NCBI GenBank assembly: GCA_046331465.1
Contig: JAXLQV010000002.1
Coordinates: forward strand, 1,488,001-1,552,000
Source: UBA5066 sp046331465
GTDB taxonomy: Bacteria > Acidobacteriota > Thermoanaerobaculia > UBA5066
DNA: 64,000 bases
Reading direction: 5' to 3'
Below, in pieces: positions 1 through 8,542 of this stretch (positions are counted from its first letter, which is position 1; each line of letters starts with the position of its first letter). The notes beneath the pieces were generated by a model, which was not told the DNA's origin, did not search any database, and was given only the letters and a program-made list of their open reading frames with translations. The translations under genes and the position numbers were made by a program.

Positions 1-75
1 ACGATGCGGCGTTCGAGAGCGCGTACCGCGCGGAATCGGGCGCGAAGCGCGGCGGCCGCGGACGGGGGAGGAGCG

Positions 76-2427
76 ATGAGCGAATCGAACGCACCCGCCG
101 AGTCCTGGAAGCCGACGGCCTGCGTCCTCTGCTCGCGGAACTGCGGGCTGGAGGTCGTCGTCGAGGCCGGCCACCTGACGCGGATACGGGGCGACAAGGC
201 GCACCCGCTCTCGCGGGGCTACATCTGCCAGAAGGCGACCCGGCTCGACTACTACCAGAACCACGCCGACAGGCTCTCCTCGCCGCTCCGCCGGCGCCCG
301 GACGGCTCTTTCGAGGAGGTCTCGTGGGACGTCGCGATCGCGGAGATCGCGGGCCGGATCCGGCGGATCCGCAAGGAGCACGGCGGCCGGGCCCTCGCCT
401 ACTACGGCGGCGGCGGCCAGGGGAACCACCTCGGCGGCGTCTACGGCCGCGGCCTCGTCCACGCGATGGGGACGCGCTACCACTACTCGGCGCTCGCGCA
501 GGAGAAGACGGGCGACTTCTGGGTGAACGGCCGGCTCTTCGGCCGCCAGACGTGCCACGTGGCGGAGTCCGTCGAGGACGCCGGGCTCGTCCTCCTGATC
601 GGAACGAACCCCTGGCAGGCGCACGGCATCCGAAACGCGCGCGAGACGCTGAAGAAGCTCGCGGCGGACCCGGCGCGGAAGCTCGTTGTGATCGACCCGA
701 AGCGGACGGAGTCGGCGGCCATGGCGGACCTGCACCTCCAGGTGCGGCCCGGCACCGACGCCTTCCTCCTCGCCGCGCTCCTCTCCGTCCTCGTGCGCGA
801 GGGGGGGGAAGACCGGGCCTTCCTGGAGCGGCGCACCACGGGGTTCGAGGCGGTGCGCGCCGCGCTCCTCGAGGTGCCGGTCGCAGAGTACGCCGAGCGC
901 GCGGGCGTCCCGCCCGACGACGTCTCGCGCGTCGCCCGGTGGATCTCCGGGGCGAAGAGAATGGCCGTGCGCGTCGACCTCGGCCTGCAGCAGAGCCTCC
1001 ACTCGACGCTCAACTCGTACCTCGAGAAGCTCCTCTCCCTCGTGCCCGGGCACTTCGGGCGCGAGGGGTGCAACGCGCTGCACACCGCGTTCCTGCCGCT
1101 CGTCGGGCACTCAGGCGCGGCCGAGCCGGAGGGGACCGCCTGGAAGACGATGGCGACCGGCGTCGCCGAGATCGGGAAGCTCTTCCCGCCGAACGTCCTG
1201 CCCGCCGAGATCGACAACGACCGGCCCGACCGGATCCGCGGGCTCGTCGTCGACAGCGCGAACCCGGCCGTCAGCGCCGCCGACACGCAGGCCTACCAGG
1301 CCGCCCTCGCAAAGCTCGACCTCCTCGTCGTCGTCGACGTCGCCCTCACCGAGACGGCGCGCCTCGCGCACTACGTCCTTCCGGCGGCCTCCCAGCTCGA
1401 GAAGTGGGAGACGACGTTCTTCAACATGGAGTTCCCGACGCAGGTGGTCCACCTCAGGAGGCCCGTCCTGCCGGCCCGCCCGGGGACGCTCCCCGAGCCG
1501 GAGATCTACCGGCGCCTCCTCGTGGCGCTCGGAGAGCTGCCTGCGAGCGGGTTCCCGGTCCTGCGCGTCGTCGCCCGCCTCGACCGCCGCTGGAAGAAGC
1601 TCCGGCTCTTCCCGGCCGCGCTCGCGTCATTCCTCAGGTGGCCGGTCGTCCGCCCGTACGCCGCGTTCGTCCTCCAGGACACGCTCGGGCGGGCGATCGC
1701 CGACACCGCGGAGGAGGGGCCGGATCGGTCGTCTTCCGCCGCGGCCGCGGCGCCGCTCTGGGCGGCCGCGCACCTCTACGCGCGGAAGCACGGCGAGGCC
1801 GTGCGGCGCACGGGCCTCCGCGGCGACGGTGCCGAGCTCGGGGAGGCGCTCTTTACGAGGCTCCTCGAGAGCCCGTCCGGAGCGCTCCTGAGCACCCACA
1901 CCCACGAGGAGATGTGGGGCTTCGTCCGCACCGCCGACGGGCGCGTCCACCTCGACGTGCCGGAGATGCTCGAGGAGCTGCGGCGGCTGAAGGACGAACC
2001 CGCGGCGGGCGAGGACGATGAGTTCCCGCTCGTCCTCGTCGCGGGGGAGCGACGCTCGTGGAACGCGAACCAGATCTTCCGGGACCCCTCCTGGCGCCGT
2101 GCCGACCCCGACGGCGCCCTGCACGTCCACCCCGAGGACGCGCGCAAGCACGGCCTGGCCGACGGCTCCCGCGCCGTCTGCGAGTCGTCCCGGGGCTCGA
2201 TCGAGGTGCGGGTGGAGCTGAGCCCGGCCATCCGGGAGGGGGTCGTCACGCTCCCTCACGGGTACGGGATGGACTACCCGGACGCGTCCGGCCTCAGGCG
2301 GGTGCAGGGACCTCTCCTCAACCGGCTCACCGACGCGGCGCACCGCGACCCCCGGACCGCGACGCCGTATCACAAGAACGTTCGGGTCCGGCTGCGCCCC
2401 GCGGAGGACCTCGCGACCGCCAGGTGA
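76..2427 (+). CDS. molybdopterin-dependent oxidoreductase, BisC/formate dehydrogenase-like
   Basis: A 783-residue catalytic subunit of the DMSO reductase superfamily. An N-terminal [4Fe-4S] site is seen as C16-x2-C19-x3-C23-x27-C51, followed by the usual alpha/beta molybdopterin-binding domains (for example LLIGTNPWQAHG and LVVIDPKRTESA) and a C-terminal cofactor-binding domain. There is no twin-arginine signal, so a cytoplasmic location is likely. I chose ATG 76 because GGGGGAGGAGC precedes it closely; the frame stays open upstream to base 4, but those codons are arginine-rich and look non-coding. The molybdenum-ligating residue is not obvious; no Cys or Sec stands at the expected place. No partner subunit lies beside it, so the substrate cannot be named. 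The family is secure, the reaction is not. Confidence 0.9.
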   Translation: MSESNAPAESWKPTACVLCSRNCGLEVVVEAGHLTRIRGDKAHPLSRGYICQKATRLDYYQNHADRLSSPLRRRPDGSFEEVSWDVAIAEIAGRIRRIRKEHGGRALAYYGGGGQGNHLGGVYGRGLVHAMGTRYHYSALAQEKTGDFWVNGRLFGRQTCHVAESVEDAGLVLLIGTNPWQAHGIRNARETLKKLAADPARKLVVIDPKRTESAAMADLHLQVRPGTDAFLLAALLSVLVREGGEDRAFLERRTTGFEAVRAALLEVPVAEYAERAGVPPDDVSRVARWISGAKRMAVRVDLGLQQSLHSTLNSYLEKLLSLVPGHFGREGCNALHTAFLPLVGHSGAAEPEGTAWKTMATGVAEIGKLFPPNVLPAEIDNDRPDRIRGLVVDSANPAVSAADTQAYQAALAKLDLLVVVDVALTETARLAHYVLPAASQLEKWETTFFNMEFPTQVVHLRRPVLPARPGTLPEPEIYRRLLVALGELPASGFPVLRVVARLDRRWKKLRLFPAALASFLRWPVVRPYAAFVLQDTLGRAIADTAEEGPDRSSSAAAAAPLWAAAHLYARKHGEAVRRTGLRGDGAELGEALFTRLLESPSGALLSTHTHEEMWGFVRTADGRVHLDVPEMLEELRRLKDEPAAGEDDEFPLVLVAGERRSWNANQIFRDPSWRRADPDGALHVHPEDARKHGLADGSRAVCESSRGSIEVRVELSPAIREGVVTLPHGYGMDYPDASGLRRVQGPLLNRLTDAAHRDPRTATPYHKNVRVRLRPAEDLATAR

Positions 2428-2436
2428 CCGCTCGCC

Positions 2437-3036
2437 TCACTTCGCCGTCGAATCGGCCCTCTCCATCGCCGCGACGAGGTCCTTCGCGCCCGATCCCCAG
2501 CGCGAGACGACCCTGAGAGCCTCCGTGAACGGGACGTCGAGCGGGTGGACCCGTCTCCGCTCGAGGACCATGACCGCTCCGGCGAGCGGCGTGGGGATCG
2601 ACGGGATGAAGACCGTGTAGCGCCCGTCCGCGAGCTCCTCGATGACGAAGGCCGGGACGAGTCCCTCGTCGGTCTGGACGAGGGCCGGCTTCCAGACGTT
2701 CTCGGCGCTGCTTCCCGCGAGCTGCTGGGTGAGGCTTCGGATCACGGAGTAGCCCGGGATCCTCTCGAAGAGGGAGCGCTCCGCCTTCTCCCGGGCGGCC
2801 TGGCCCGCCCGCGTCCGGACGAGGACGCCGGCGAGGAAGCAGACGAGGAGGACGAGGAGCAGCGAGAGGAGCGCCTCGGCGGGAATGGAGTCCGGGAGAA
2901 GCGCCGCGACGGGCCGCACGAGGCCCACGACCGATTTCATCCCCTTGAGGACGAGGAGGACGGCGAGGTAGACCGGGACGACGATCAGCAGCCCGGTGAC
3001 GAGCGTCCGCGCGACGTACGAAAGTGCCTTCTTCAT
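2437..3036 (-). CDS. DUF502 family membrane protein
   Basis: A 199-residue protein that matches DUF502 in layout. Two hydrophobic segments lie near the N-terminus (about residues 8-30 and 45-75), followed by a soluble domain with the family-like stretch IPGYSVIRSLTQQL and the later FIPSIPTPLAG. The function of DUF502 is not established. I chose ATG 3036 because GAGGAGG lies nine bases upstream; another in-frame ATG at 3045 abuts that same sequence and is too close to use it. It converges tail to tail with the oxidoreductase, with a nine-base gap. Confidence 0.85.
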   Translation of the reverse strand: MKKALSYVARTLVTGLLIVVPVYLAVLLVLKGMKSVVGLVRPVAALLPDSIPAEALLSLLLVLLVCFLAGVLVRTRAGQAAREKAERSLFERIPGYSVIRSLTQQLAGSSAENVWKPALVQTDEGLVPAFVIEELADGRYTVFIPSIPTPLAGAVMVLERRRVHPLDVPFTEALRVVSRWGSGAKDLVAAMERADSTAK

Positions 3037-3168
3037 GCGCTCCATCCTCCTCGTTCCCGGCCCGAACCGGGCGAGCGGTTCTCGAGCCGGCGATTCTCGC
3101 TCCGAAGCGGACCGGGCGACCTCCGCTGCGCGGCCCTTCCCGGGGCCGGCGCGGGCGCCGCGTCGCAC

Positions 3169-3174
3169 TAGAAT
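3169..3174 (+). promoter_or_regulatory. -10 element TAGAAT
   Basis: TAGAAT lies 54 bases before the start of the membrane glycosyltransferase gene and matches the TAnnnT pattern seen before many genes in this window. No convincing -35 hexamer is visible. Confidence 0.5.
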
Positions 3175-3228
3175 GGCCGGAGCCGGGGTGGGTTGCACTC
3201 TTCACGCGCTCCGAGCCCGAAGGAACGG

Positions 3229-4707
3229 ATGCGACGAGCTCTTGCCTCCGCGCTTCTCCTGACGCTCTGCGCGCTCGGAGTGAGGCTCTTCGTGGCGCTC
3301 TTCGTCGCGAACGACGTCTCGGGGGACGGCCCCGTCTACCGGCAGATCGCGCGGAACGTCCTCGCCCGCGGGGTCTACTCCGCCGAGTCGGAGGCGCCCT
3401 TCACCCCCACGTTCATCCGGGTGCCGGGCGTGCCCCTCGCCCTCGCCGGGCTCTTCGCCCTCTTCGGCGGCGAGAACGTGGACGCCGTCCACGCGGTGCA
3501 GGCCGTCGTCGACACGGGGACCTGCGGGCTCGTCGCCGCCCTCTGCCTGCTCTCGGCCCCGGCGGCCTGGGACTCCTCGCGCCGGCGACGGGCGGCCCTC
3601 GGCGGCTTCGTCCTCGCGGCCGCCTGCCCGTTCACGATGGTCTACGCGGGGACCCTCCTGACCGAGACCTGGGCGCTCTTCTTCGGGACCCTCTGCGTGA
3701 CCGCGGGAGCCTGGGCGCTCTCGGCCGAGGGGCGCGGCCTCGCGCGGTGGGCGGTCGCCGGTCTGGCCGGGGGTGCAGGCTGCCTGTTCCGGCCCGACCT
3801 CGGCCTCCTCCTCGCCGCCCTCGGAGCCCTCCTCCTCGGGACCTGGCTGGCGGAGCTGCGCGCGGACGTGCGGGCCGCGGGGACGTGGCGGGGCGCGCGC
3901 CCGGCGACGGGCCGCGCCGTCGCGCGGGGCCTCGCGCTGTCGCTCGCGTTCGTGACCGTCCTCCTTCCGTGGACCGTCCGGAACGCCGTGGTGTTCGGGC
4001 GGTTCCAGCCGCTCGCCCCGGCGACCGCCACCATGCCGGGGGAGTTCGCGGCGACCGGCTACGCCAGGTGGGTGAAGAGCTGGATCACGCGGCCGAAGGA
4101 CGTGGAGTCCTTCCTCTGGAGCCTGGACGAGAGGGCCCTCGAGCCGGCGCAGCTCCCCGGCGAGGCCTGCGATTCGCCCGAGGAGCGCGCGCGCGTCGCC
4201 GCCCTTTTCGACCGCTACGACCGGGAGGGCGTCACCGACGCCGGCTTCCGGATGACGCCGGAGCTCGATGCCGGGTTCGGGGCCCTCGCGGGGGAGAGGA
4301 TCCGCAGGAACCCGCTGCGATACGGGCTCCTCCTTCCGGCGCGACGGGCGTGGAACATCTGGTTCGACACCCACTCGGCCTTCTACCCGTTCGACGGCGA
4401 GCTGCTGCCGCTCTCCGAGCTCGACACGGGCGCCGGGCAGCACGTCTTCCTGCCCGCCTTCTACCTCCTCACGTGGCTCTACACGGCCGCAGGCGTGGCC
4501 GGACTCGTCACGTGGTGGCGCGCTCCCGGGTGCCGCCGGTGGGCCGTCCTCCTCGCGCTCCTCTTCGTCCCGCGGCTCGCTTTCCTCTCCTCGATGCCGA
4601 ACCCGGAACCGCGCTACATGGTGGAGCTCTTCCCCTTCCTCGCGGCGGCGGGCGGGGTCGCGCTCGCGGCAGCGGCGCGGCCCGCCGCGACGGAGGCCGG
4701 TCCCTAA
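3229..4707 (+). CDS. GT-C fold membrane glycosyltransferase (PMT/GT39-like)
   Basis: A 492-residue polytopic membrane protein. The first loop after an N-terminal membrane segment carries DVSGDGPVYRQIARN, placed as the acidic catalytic loop of GT-C enzymes is, and about nine further hydrophobic segments follow, with a C-terminal stretch PNPEPRYMVELFPFL that resembles the conserved RY motif near the end of PMT/ArnT-like proteins. Such enzymes transfer sugars from polyprenyl-phosphate donors on the outer face of the membrane. Donor and acceptor are unknown. ATG 3229 has AAGGAACG upstream. No glycan biosynthesis genes flank it. Confidence 0.72.
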   Translation: MRRALASALLLTLCALGVRLFVALFVANDVSGDGPVYRQIARNVLARGVYSAESEAPFTPTFIRVPGVPLALAGLFALFGGENVDAVHAVQAVVDTGTCGLVAALCLLSAPAAWDSSRRRRAALGGFVLAAACPFTMVYAGTLLTETWALFFGTLCVTAGAWALSAEGRGLARWAVAGLAGGAGCLFRPDLGLLLAALGALLLGTWLAELRADVRAAGTWRGARPATGRAVARGLALSLAFVTVLLPWTVRNAVVFGRFQPLAPATATMPGEFAATGYARWVKSWITRPKDVESFLWSLDERALEPAQLPGEACDSPEERARVAALFDRYDREGVTDAGFRMTPELDAGFGALAGERIRRNPLRYGLLLPARRAWNIWFDTHSAFYPFDGELLPLSELDTGAGQHVFLPAFYLLTWLYTAAGVAGLVTWWRAPGCRRWAVLLALLFVPRLAFLSSMPNPEPRYMVELFPFLAAAGGVALAAAARPAATEAGP

Positions 4708-4744
4708 CTCTGACCGGCGCACGGTCCTGCCCGCTTCCGGTTGT

Positions 4745-4750
4745 TATCAT
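4745..4750 (+). promoter_or_regulatory. -10 element TATCAT
   Basis: TATCAT stands in the gap after the glycosyltransferase stop codon and 76 bases before the start of the fusion protein gene. It would give an untranslated leader of about 70 bases. Confidence 0.45.
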
Positions 4751-4826
4751 TCCGCGCAGCACGGGGACACTGCACATCGCGAGGGGGAGACGCGGGGCTC
4801 CCCACCGGGACCGCGGGGAGGACGGC

Positions 4827-7529
4827 ATGGCGAGCCTGCTGCCGGGGACAGGCCAGGGCGACGGTCCGGAGCCGGTGGTTTCCCCGCCAGGAGCTCCGGG
4901 CGACGAAACCCCCGGCGTCGAGGAAGGGGAGGACATCGTCGTCCTCGCGAGGGTCGAGACGCTGCGCCGGCTGCCGCTCTGGGAGGGCTTCTCGACGGAG
5001 TTCCTGCGGCCGGTCGCCGAGGCGATGGAGATGATCACCTACCCGCCGGGCGAGCCGATCATCCGGCGCGGGGAGCAGGGGCGGCACTTCAGCGTGATGC
5101 TCGCGGGGCGGGCCGAGGTCCGGGTCCCCGCGCAGAACGGAACGGTGGCCACGGTCGCGACGATGAAGCCGGGGGACAGCTTCGGCGAGATGTCGCTCCT
5201 GAGCGAGGAGACCACCTCGGCGGACGTCGTGGCCGTGGAGCGGTGCGTGACGTTCGCCCTCGGGCGGAAGGCCTTCCAGGAGCTGATCTCGGAGAACCCG
5301 GTCCCGCTGCGCGAGTTCGTGAGGCTCCTGTCGCGGCGCGTGAAGACCTCGGACGTCACGATCAGCGTCGCGCGGCAGAAGGAGGAGGACCTCACGCGCT
5401 TTCTGCAGGAGCAGAAGTCGGATCAGTACGCCGTCCTGGTCGGCCGGACGAAGGCGATCACCGACCTGCAGAAGGAGGTCGTCGCGAAGAGCCGGCTCTC
5501 GACGCCGCTCCTGATCCGGGGGGAGAAGGGGGCCGGAAAGGAGCTCATCGCGAGGCTGGTCCACCTCCACGGCCCGCGGAAGGACGCCCCGCTCGTCGTC
5601 ACCGACTGCGGCCAGCTGACGGAGAGCCCGTGGGGCGACCAGCTCTTCGGCCTCTACGACGAGGGAGCCGCCGCCCACGCCCGCGGCCTCAGCTACCTCG
5701 CTCTCGCGGAGGGCGGAACGATCCTGCTCCAGAACGTGCAGGCGATGCCGCCGGGCATCCAGCAGCGCCTCGTCCGGCTCCTGGCGGGCGAGCCCCTTCC
5801 GGCCGGCGCGCGGCCCGACGTCCGCATCGTCGCCACCTGCCGGGTGAACCTCCTCGAGGAGACCGTGGCGGGCCGGTTCTCGGCGGAGCTCGCCGCGCTG
5901 CTGCTCGCGGACGTCCTCGAGGTACCGTCCCTCCGCGAGCACAAGCGCGACATCCCCGAGCTCGCGGCCCACTTCGTGAAGAAGCACGCCCGGAGACAGG
6001 GGAAGCCGGTTCCCGTGCTCGAGGACCGGGCGCTGACGAGGCTCGTCTCGTACGACTACGCGTTCGCGAACGTCCTCGAGCTGGAGGAGGCGATCGAGCG
6101 CGCGGTGATCATCGCGGACGGCGCGACGATTCCGCCGGAGGCGATCTTCCTCGGGCCGCCTCCCGTCGAGAGGCCGGGCGGGTTCGACCTCCTGAGCCTC
6201 CCGAAGCCGTTCGTGGAGGCCGCGCTGCGGCTCTTCCCGGGCGGGGTGCGCGCGGTCACGCTGCTCGTCTTCGCCTTCATCCTCTTCGCCTGCGTCGCGG
6301 TCGAAGCCGGGCCGAAGGGGAACGTCGGGACCGTCCTCGTCTGGGCCGTCTGGTGGCCCACGCTCATCGCCTCCTTCTTCCTCGCGGGGCGCGCCTGGTG
6401 CGCGATCTGCCCGATGGCCGCGTCCGGGGACGCGGCGCAGAGGCTTCTCCGGCGATTCGAGAGGACGGAGCGGCGGGTCCCGGACTGGCTGAAGGAGCAC
6501 GACGCAACGATCGTCTCGGCCGGCTTCTTCCTGATCGTCTGGGTGGAAGAGGTCGCGGGCATGCGCCACTCGCCCGTGGCGACCGGGCTCCTGCTCCTCG
6601 CGATCGTCTCCGGGGCGCTCGTCACGAGCGTCCTCCTCCCGCGGCGATCGTGGTGCCGGCACCTCTGCCCGATGGGGGGCCTCGCCGGCCTCTGCTCGAC
6701 GACGTCGCTCCTCGAGCTGCGCCCGACGCCGGACATCTGCTCGGCGAAGTGCAAGGGGCACACCTGCTTCAAGGGGGACGGGAAGACGGACGGCTGCCCG
6801 ATGTCCCAGCACGTGATGTTCGTCGAGTCGAACCGCGACTGCGTCCTCTGCCTGAACTGCGTCCGCCTCTGCCCGAACGGGTCGCCCCGGCTGAACGTGA
6901 GGATGCCGGCCCGGGAGCTCTGGCTCAGCATGGGCGCGCGTCCTCAGGTGGCCCGGTTCGTCGTGATGCTCCTCGGTCTCCTCGTCGGCCAGGCGCTCGT
7001 GCAGTACTGGGAGTCGGGCCCGGCCGGGTGGAGCTGGCTGCGGTCGGCCCTCGAGGGCCACAGGTTCCTGACGCTCACCGCCCTTCTCGGCCTCGCGGCC
7101 GCGCTCCCGCTCGGCGCCCTCCGGCTCGAGGAGAGGCGGTGGGGACGCAGTCCCGGCGCGGTCCCCGAGGCGCTGCGCTGGAGGAGGGTGAACGCCTGGG
7201 CGCCGCTCGTCGCCGGGGGGTACGCCGCCTACCAGTTCGGGAACGTCCCGGGGCTCGACCGGCTCCGGCTCGCGATCGGTGGGCTCGGGGGCTTCGGGCT
7301 GCCCGACCCGCTCCTCTCCCTGCGGCTGCTGCCCGCCGTCCAGGCGACCATCCTCGTCACGGGCCTCGCGCTCACGGCCCTGACGCTCTGGAAGGTCCGG
7401 CCCGTGGACGAGCGGAGCCGGGGGATCGGATGGGTCCGGGGAGAGGCGTTCAGCCTGGGCGCCGCGACGGCGTACGCGGCGCTGCTCCTCCTCCTGCTGG
7501 CGGTCCGGCCCTCCTGGCTGGCGATCTGA
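4827..7529 (+). CDS. cNMP-binding / degenerate NtrC-type AAA / membrane polyferredoxin fusion
   Basis: A 900-residue protein with three parts. Residues about 45-185 are a CRP-like cyclic-nucleotide-binding domain (PGEPIIRRGEQG, PGDSFGEMSLLSE). Residues about 203-445 resemble a sigma-54 activator AAA domain: Walker A GEKGAGKE is intact at 232-239, but the Walker B region reads GGTILLQNVQ, where activators have LDE, and the GAFTGA loop is replaced by EGAAAHARG. There is no C-terminal helix-turn-helix. Residues about 473-900 form a NapH/NosR-like membrane module with CxxCP at 525-529, CxxxCP at 610-615, and Fe-S cysteines at 638/642/647/657 and 672/675/678/682. I infer a membrane redox protein controlled by cAMP-like ligands rather than a transcription activator. 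ATG 4827 follows GGGGAGGA. Confidence 0.85.
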   Translation: MASLLPGTGQGDGPEPVVSPPGAPGDETPGVEEGEDIVVLARVETLRRLPLWEGFSTEFLRPVAEAMEMITYPPGEPIIRRGEQGRHFSVMLAGRAEVRVPAQNGTVATVATMKPGDSFGEMSLLSEETTSADVVAVERCVTFALGRKAFQELISENPVPLREFVRLLSRRVKTSDVTISVARQKEEDLTRFLQEQKSDQYAVLVGRTKAITDLQKEVVAKSRLSTPLLIRGEKGAGKELIARLVHLHGPRKDAPLVVTDCGQLTESPWGDQLFGLYDEGAAAHARGLSYLALAEGGTILLQNVQAMPPGIQQRLVRLLAGEPLPAGARPDVRIVATCRVNLLEETVAGRFSAELAALLLADVLEVPSLREHKRDIPELAAHFVKKHARRQGKPVPVLEDRALTRLVSYDYAFANVLELEEAIERAVIIADGATIPPEAIFLGPPPVERPGGFDLLSLPKPFVEAALRLFPGGVRAVTLLVFAFILFACVAVEAGPKGNVGTVLVWAVWWPTLIASFFLAGRAWCAICPMAASGDAAQRLLRRFERTERRVPDWLKEHDATIVSAGFFLIVWVEEVAGMRHSPVATGLLLLAIVSGALVTSVLLPRRSWCRHLCPMGGLAGLCSTTSLLELRPTPDICSAKCKGHTCFKGDGKTDGCPMSQHVMFVESNRDCVLCLNCVRLCPNGSPRLNVRMPARELWLSMGARPQVARFVVMLLGLLVGQALVQYWESGPAGWSWLRSALEGHRFLTLTALLGLAAALPLGALRLEERRWGRSPGAVPEALRWRRVNAWAPLVAGGYAAYQFGNVPGLDRLRLAIGGLGGFGLPDPLLSLRLLPAVQATILVTGLALTALTLWKVRPVDERSRGIGWVRGEAFSLGAATAYAALLLLLLAVRPSWLAI

Positions 7530-7535
7530 GGGGCT

Positions 7536-8318
7536 TCAGGCCCGGGGAACGAGCGGCGCGACGCGCCGCGTCGCCGCGCGGCGGGCCGCGAGCTCCTCCA
7601 GGGTCGAAGGGTCCTCCCGGAGCGCGGCCCAGAGACGCCGCCCCGCCTCGGTCGCCTCCGGGTCGTCGACCTCGCCCGTCGCGAGGTCGACGACGACGTG
7701 CTCGGAGGTGTCGGCGTCGGCCGCGAGGAAGTCGAGGGCGACGTCGTTGCAGGGGCAGCCCGGCGCGAGACACCAGAAGTCGACGACCCAGTACTTCCGT
7801 CCCTCGAGGAAGACCGAGAGGTCCCAGCGGCTCGGGAAGATCTCGAGGAAGGGGACCATCGCCTCCAGGTCGATCTCGTCCCAGTCGGTCTCCTTCCACT
7901 CGTCCGGGTCGTCCTGGCGGCGCGCGCGCCGCCAGCGGTCCTGCAGCAGCTCGAGGGGCTCGCCCTGCAGGAGCCTCCGGAGGCGGCCGAGGAGGACGGC
8001 GTGGTCGCTTCCCGGCGCGGGCTCCTCGTCGACGGAGAGCGTCCCCGATTCCGAGTCGAGGAGCGCCTGGAGCGGCGCGCCTTCGCCTTCCTGCAGCTCC
8101 CCGTCGACGAGAGTCAACGGCTGGACGAGGAGCTCCACCTCGTGGCAGAGGCACTCGGTTCCGGTGCAGCTCGCCGTGTCGATCGCGACGATCGCGGCCG
8201 ACGTCCCGTCCTCCGGCTCGTCGCGAAAGACGAGCCGCTCGCCGTCGTCGAAGGTCCGCTCGAAGGCGATCGTCTCGTCGGAGGGGTCGCCGCCCGGGTT
8301 CTCGTCGTGGGTCGTCAT
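7536..8318 (-). CDS. hypothetical protein with duplicated C-x4-C-x-C motif
   Basis: A 260-residue acidic soluble protein that I do not recognise. It holds two matching cysteine motifs, CTGTECLCHEVEL from residue 51 and CLAPGCPCNDVAL from residue 183, each C-x4-C-x-C-[HN]-[ED]-V-x-L. This looks like an internal duplication that could bind one shared metal or two metals; metal binding is inferred only. A helical, charged segment rich in Arg, Asp and Trp lies between them. There is no signal peptide. ATG 8318 has GAGGGAGA upstream. It converges with the fusion gene (six-base gap) and is divergent from the next exported protein. Confidence 0.7.
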   Translation of the reverse strand: MTTHDENPGGDPSDETIAFERTFDDGERLVFRDEPEDGTSAAIVAIDTASCTGTECLCHEVELLVQPLTLVDGELQEGEGAPLQALLDSESGTLSVDEEPAPGSDHAVLLGRLRRLLQGEPLELLQDRWRRARRQDDPDEWKETDWDEIDLEAMVPFLEIFPSRWDLSVFLEGRKYWVVDFWCLAPGCPCNDVALDFLAADADTSEHVVVDLATGEVDDPEATEAGRRLWAALREDPSTLEELAARRAATRRVAPLVPRA

Positions 8319-8542
8319 GTCGTTCTCCCTCGAGCGGCCCGCGGGGCGAGCCCGGATTTCCGTTCCGCCGCATTGTCTCCCGGGTCGAAGGGATGGGCGC
8401 CGCGCGGTGCCGGACTCGACAGCGCAGGGGAGTTCGCGGTGGCAGGGACGTCATCTGTCCGCGCGCGTCCGCATCCTGTGGGGGCGTCCGCTCGGACGCG
8501 ATCTCCACCGGCCGGAAGTGCCATCGAATTGCGGGAGGAATG

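Noticed and set aside
3..79. Possible C-terminus of an upstream gene (frame 3 reads DAAFESAYRAESGAKR; frame 2 stops at 77-79 as ATGA)
   Set aside because: Frame 3 has plausible codon use but no stop before the next gene, and frame 2 has poor codon use. Too little sequence to call a gene.
3193..3228. Earlier TTG start for the membrane glycosyltransferase
   Set aside because: The added residues (HSSRAPSPKER) do not extend the membrane segment, while ATG 3229 has its own SD.
5430..6160. Sigma-54 transcription activator function for the AAA domain of the fusion protein
   Set aside because: Walker B and GAFTGA are missing and no DNA-binding domain follows, so activator function is not supported despite the overall similarity.
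8500..8540. Sigma-54 promoter before the exported protein at 8543 (TGCCATCGAATTGCG)
   Set aside because: The -24 GG is missing and the spacing to GC is one base short.
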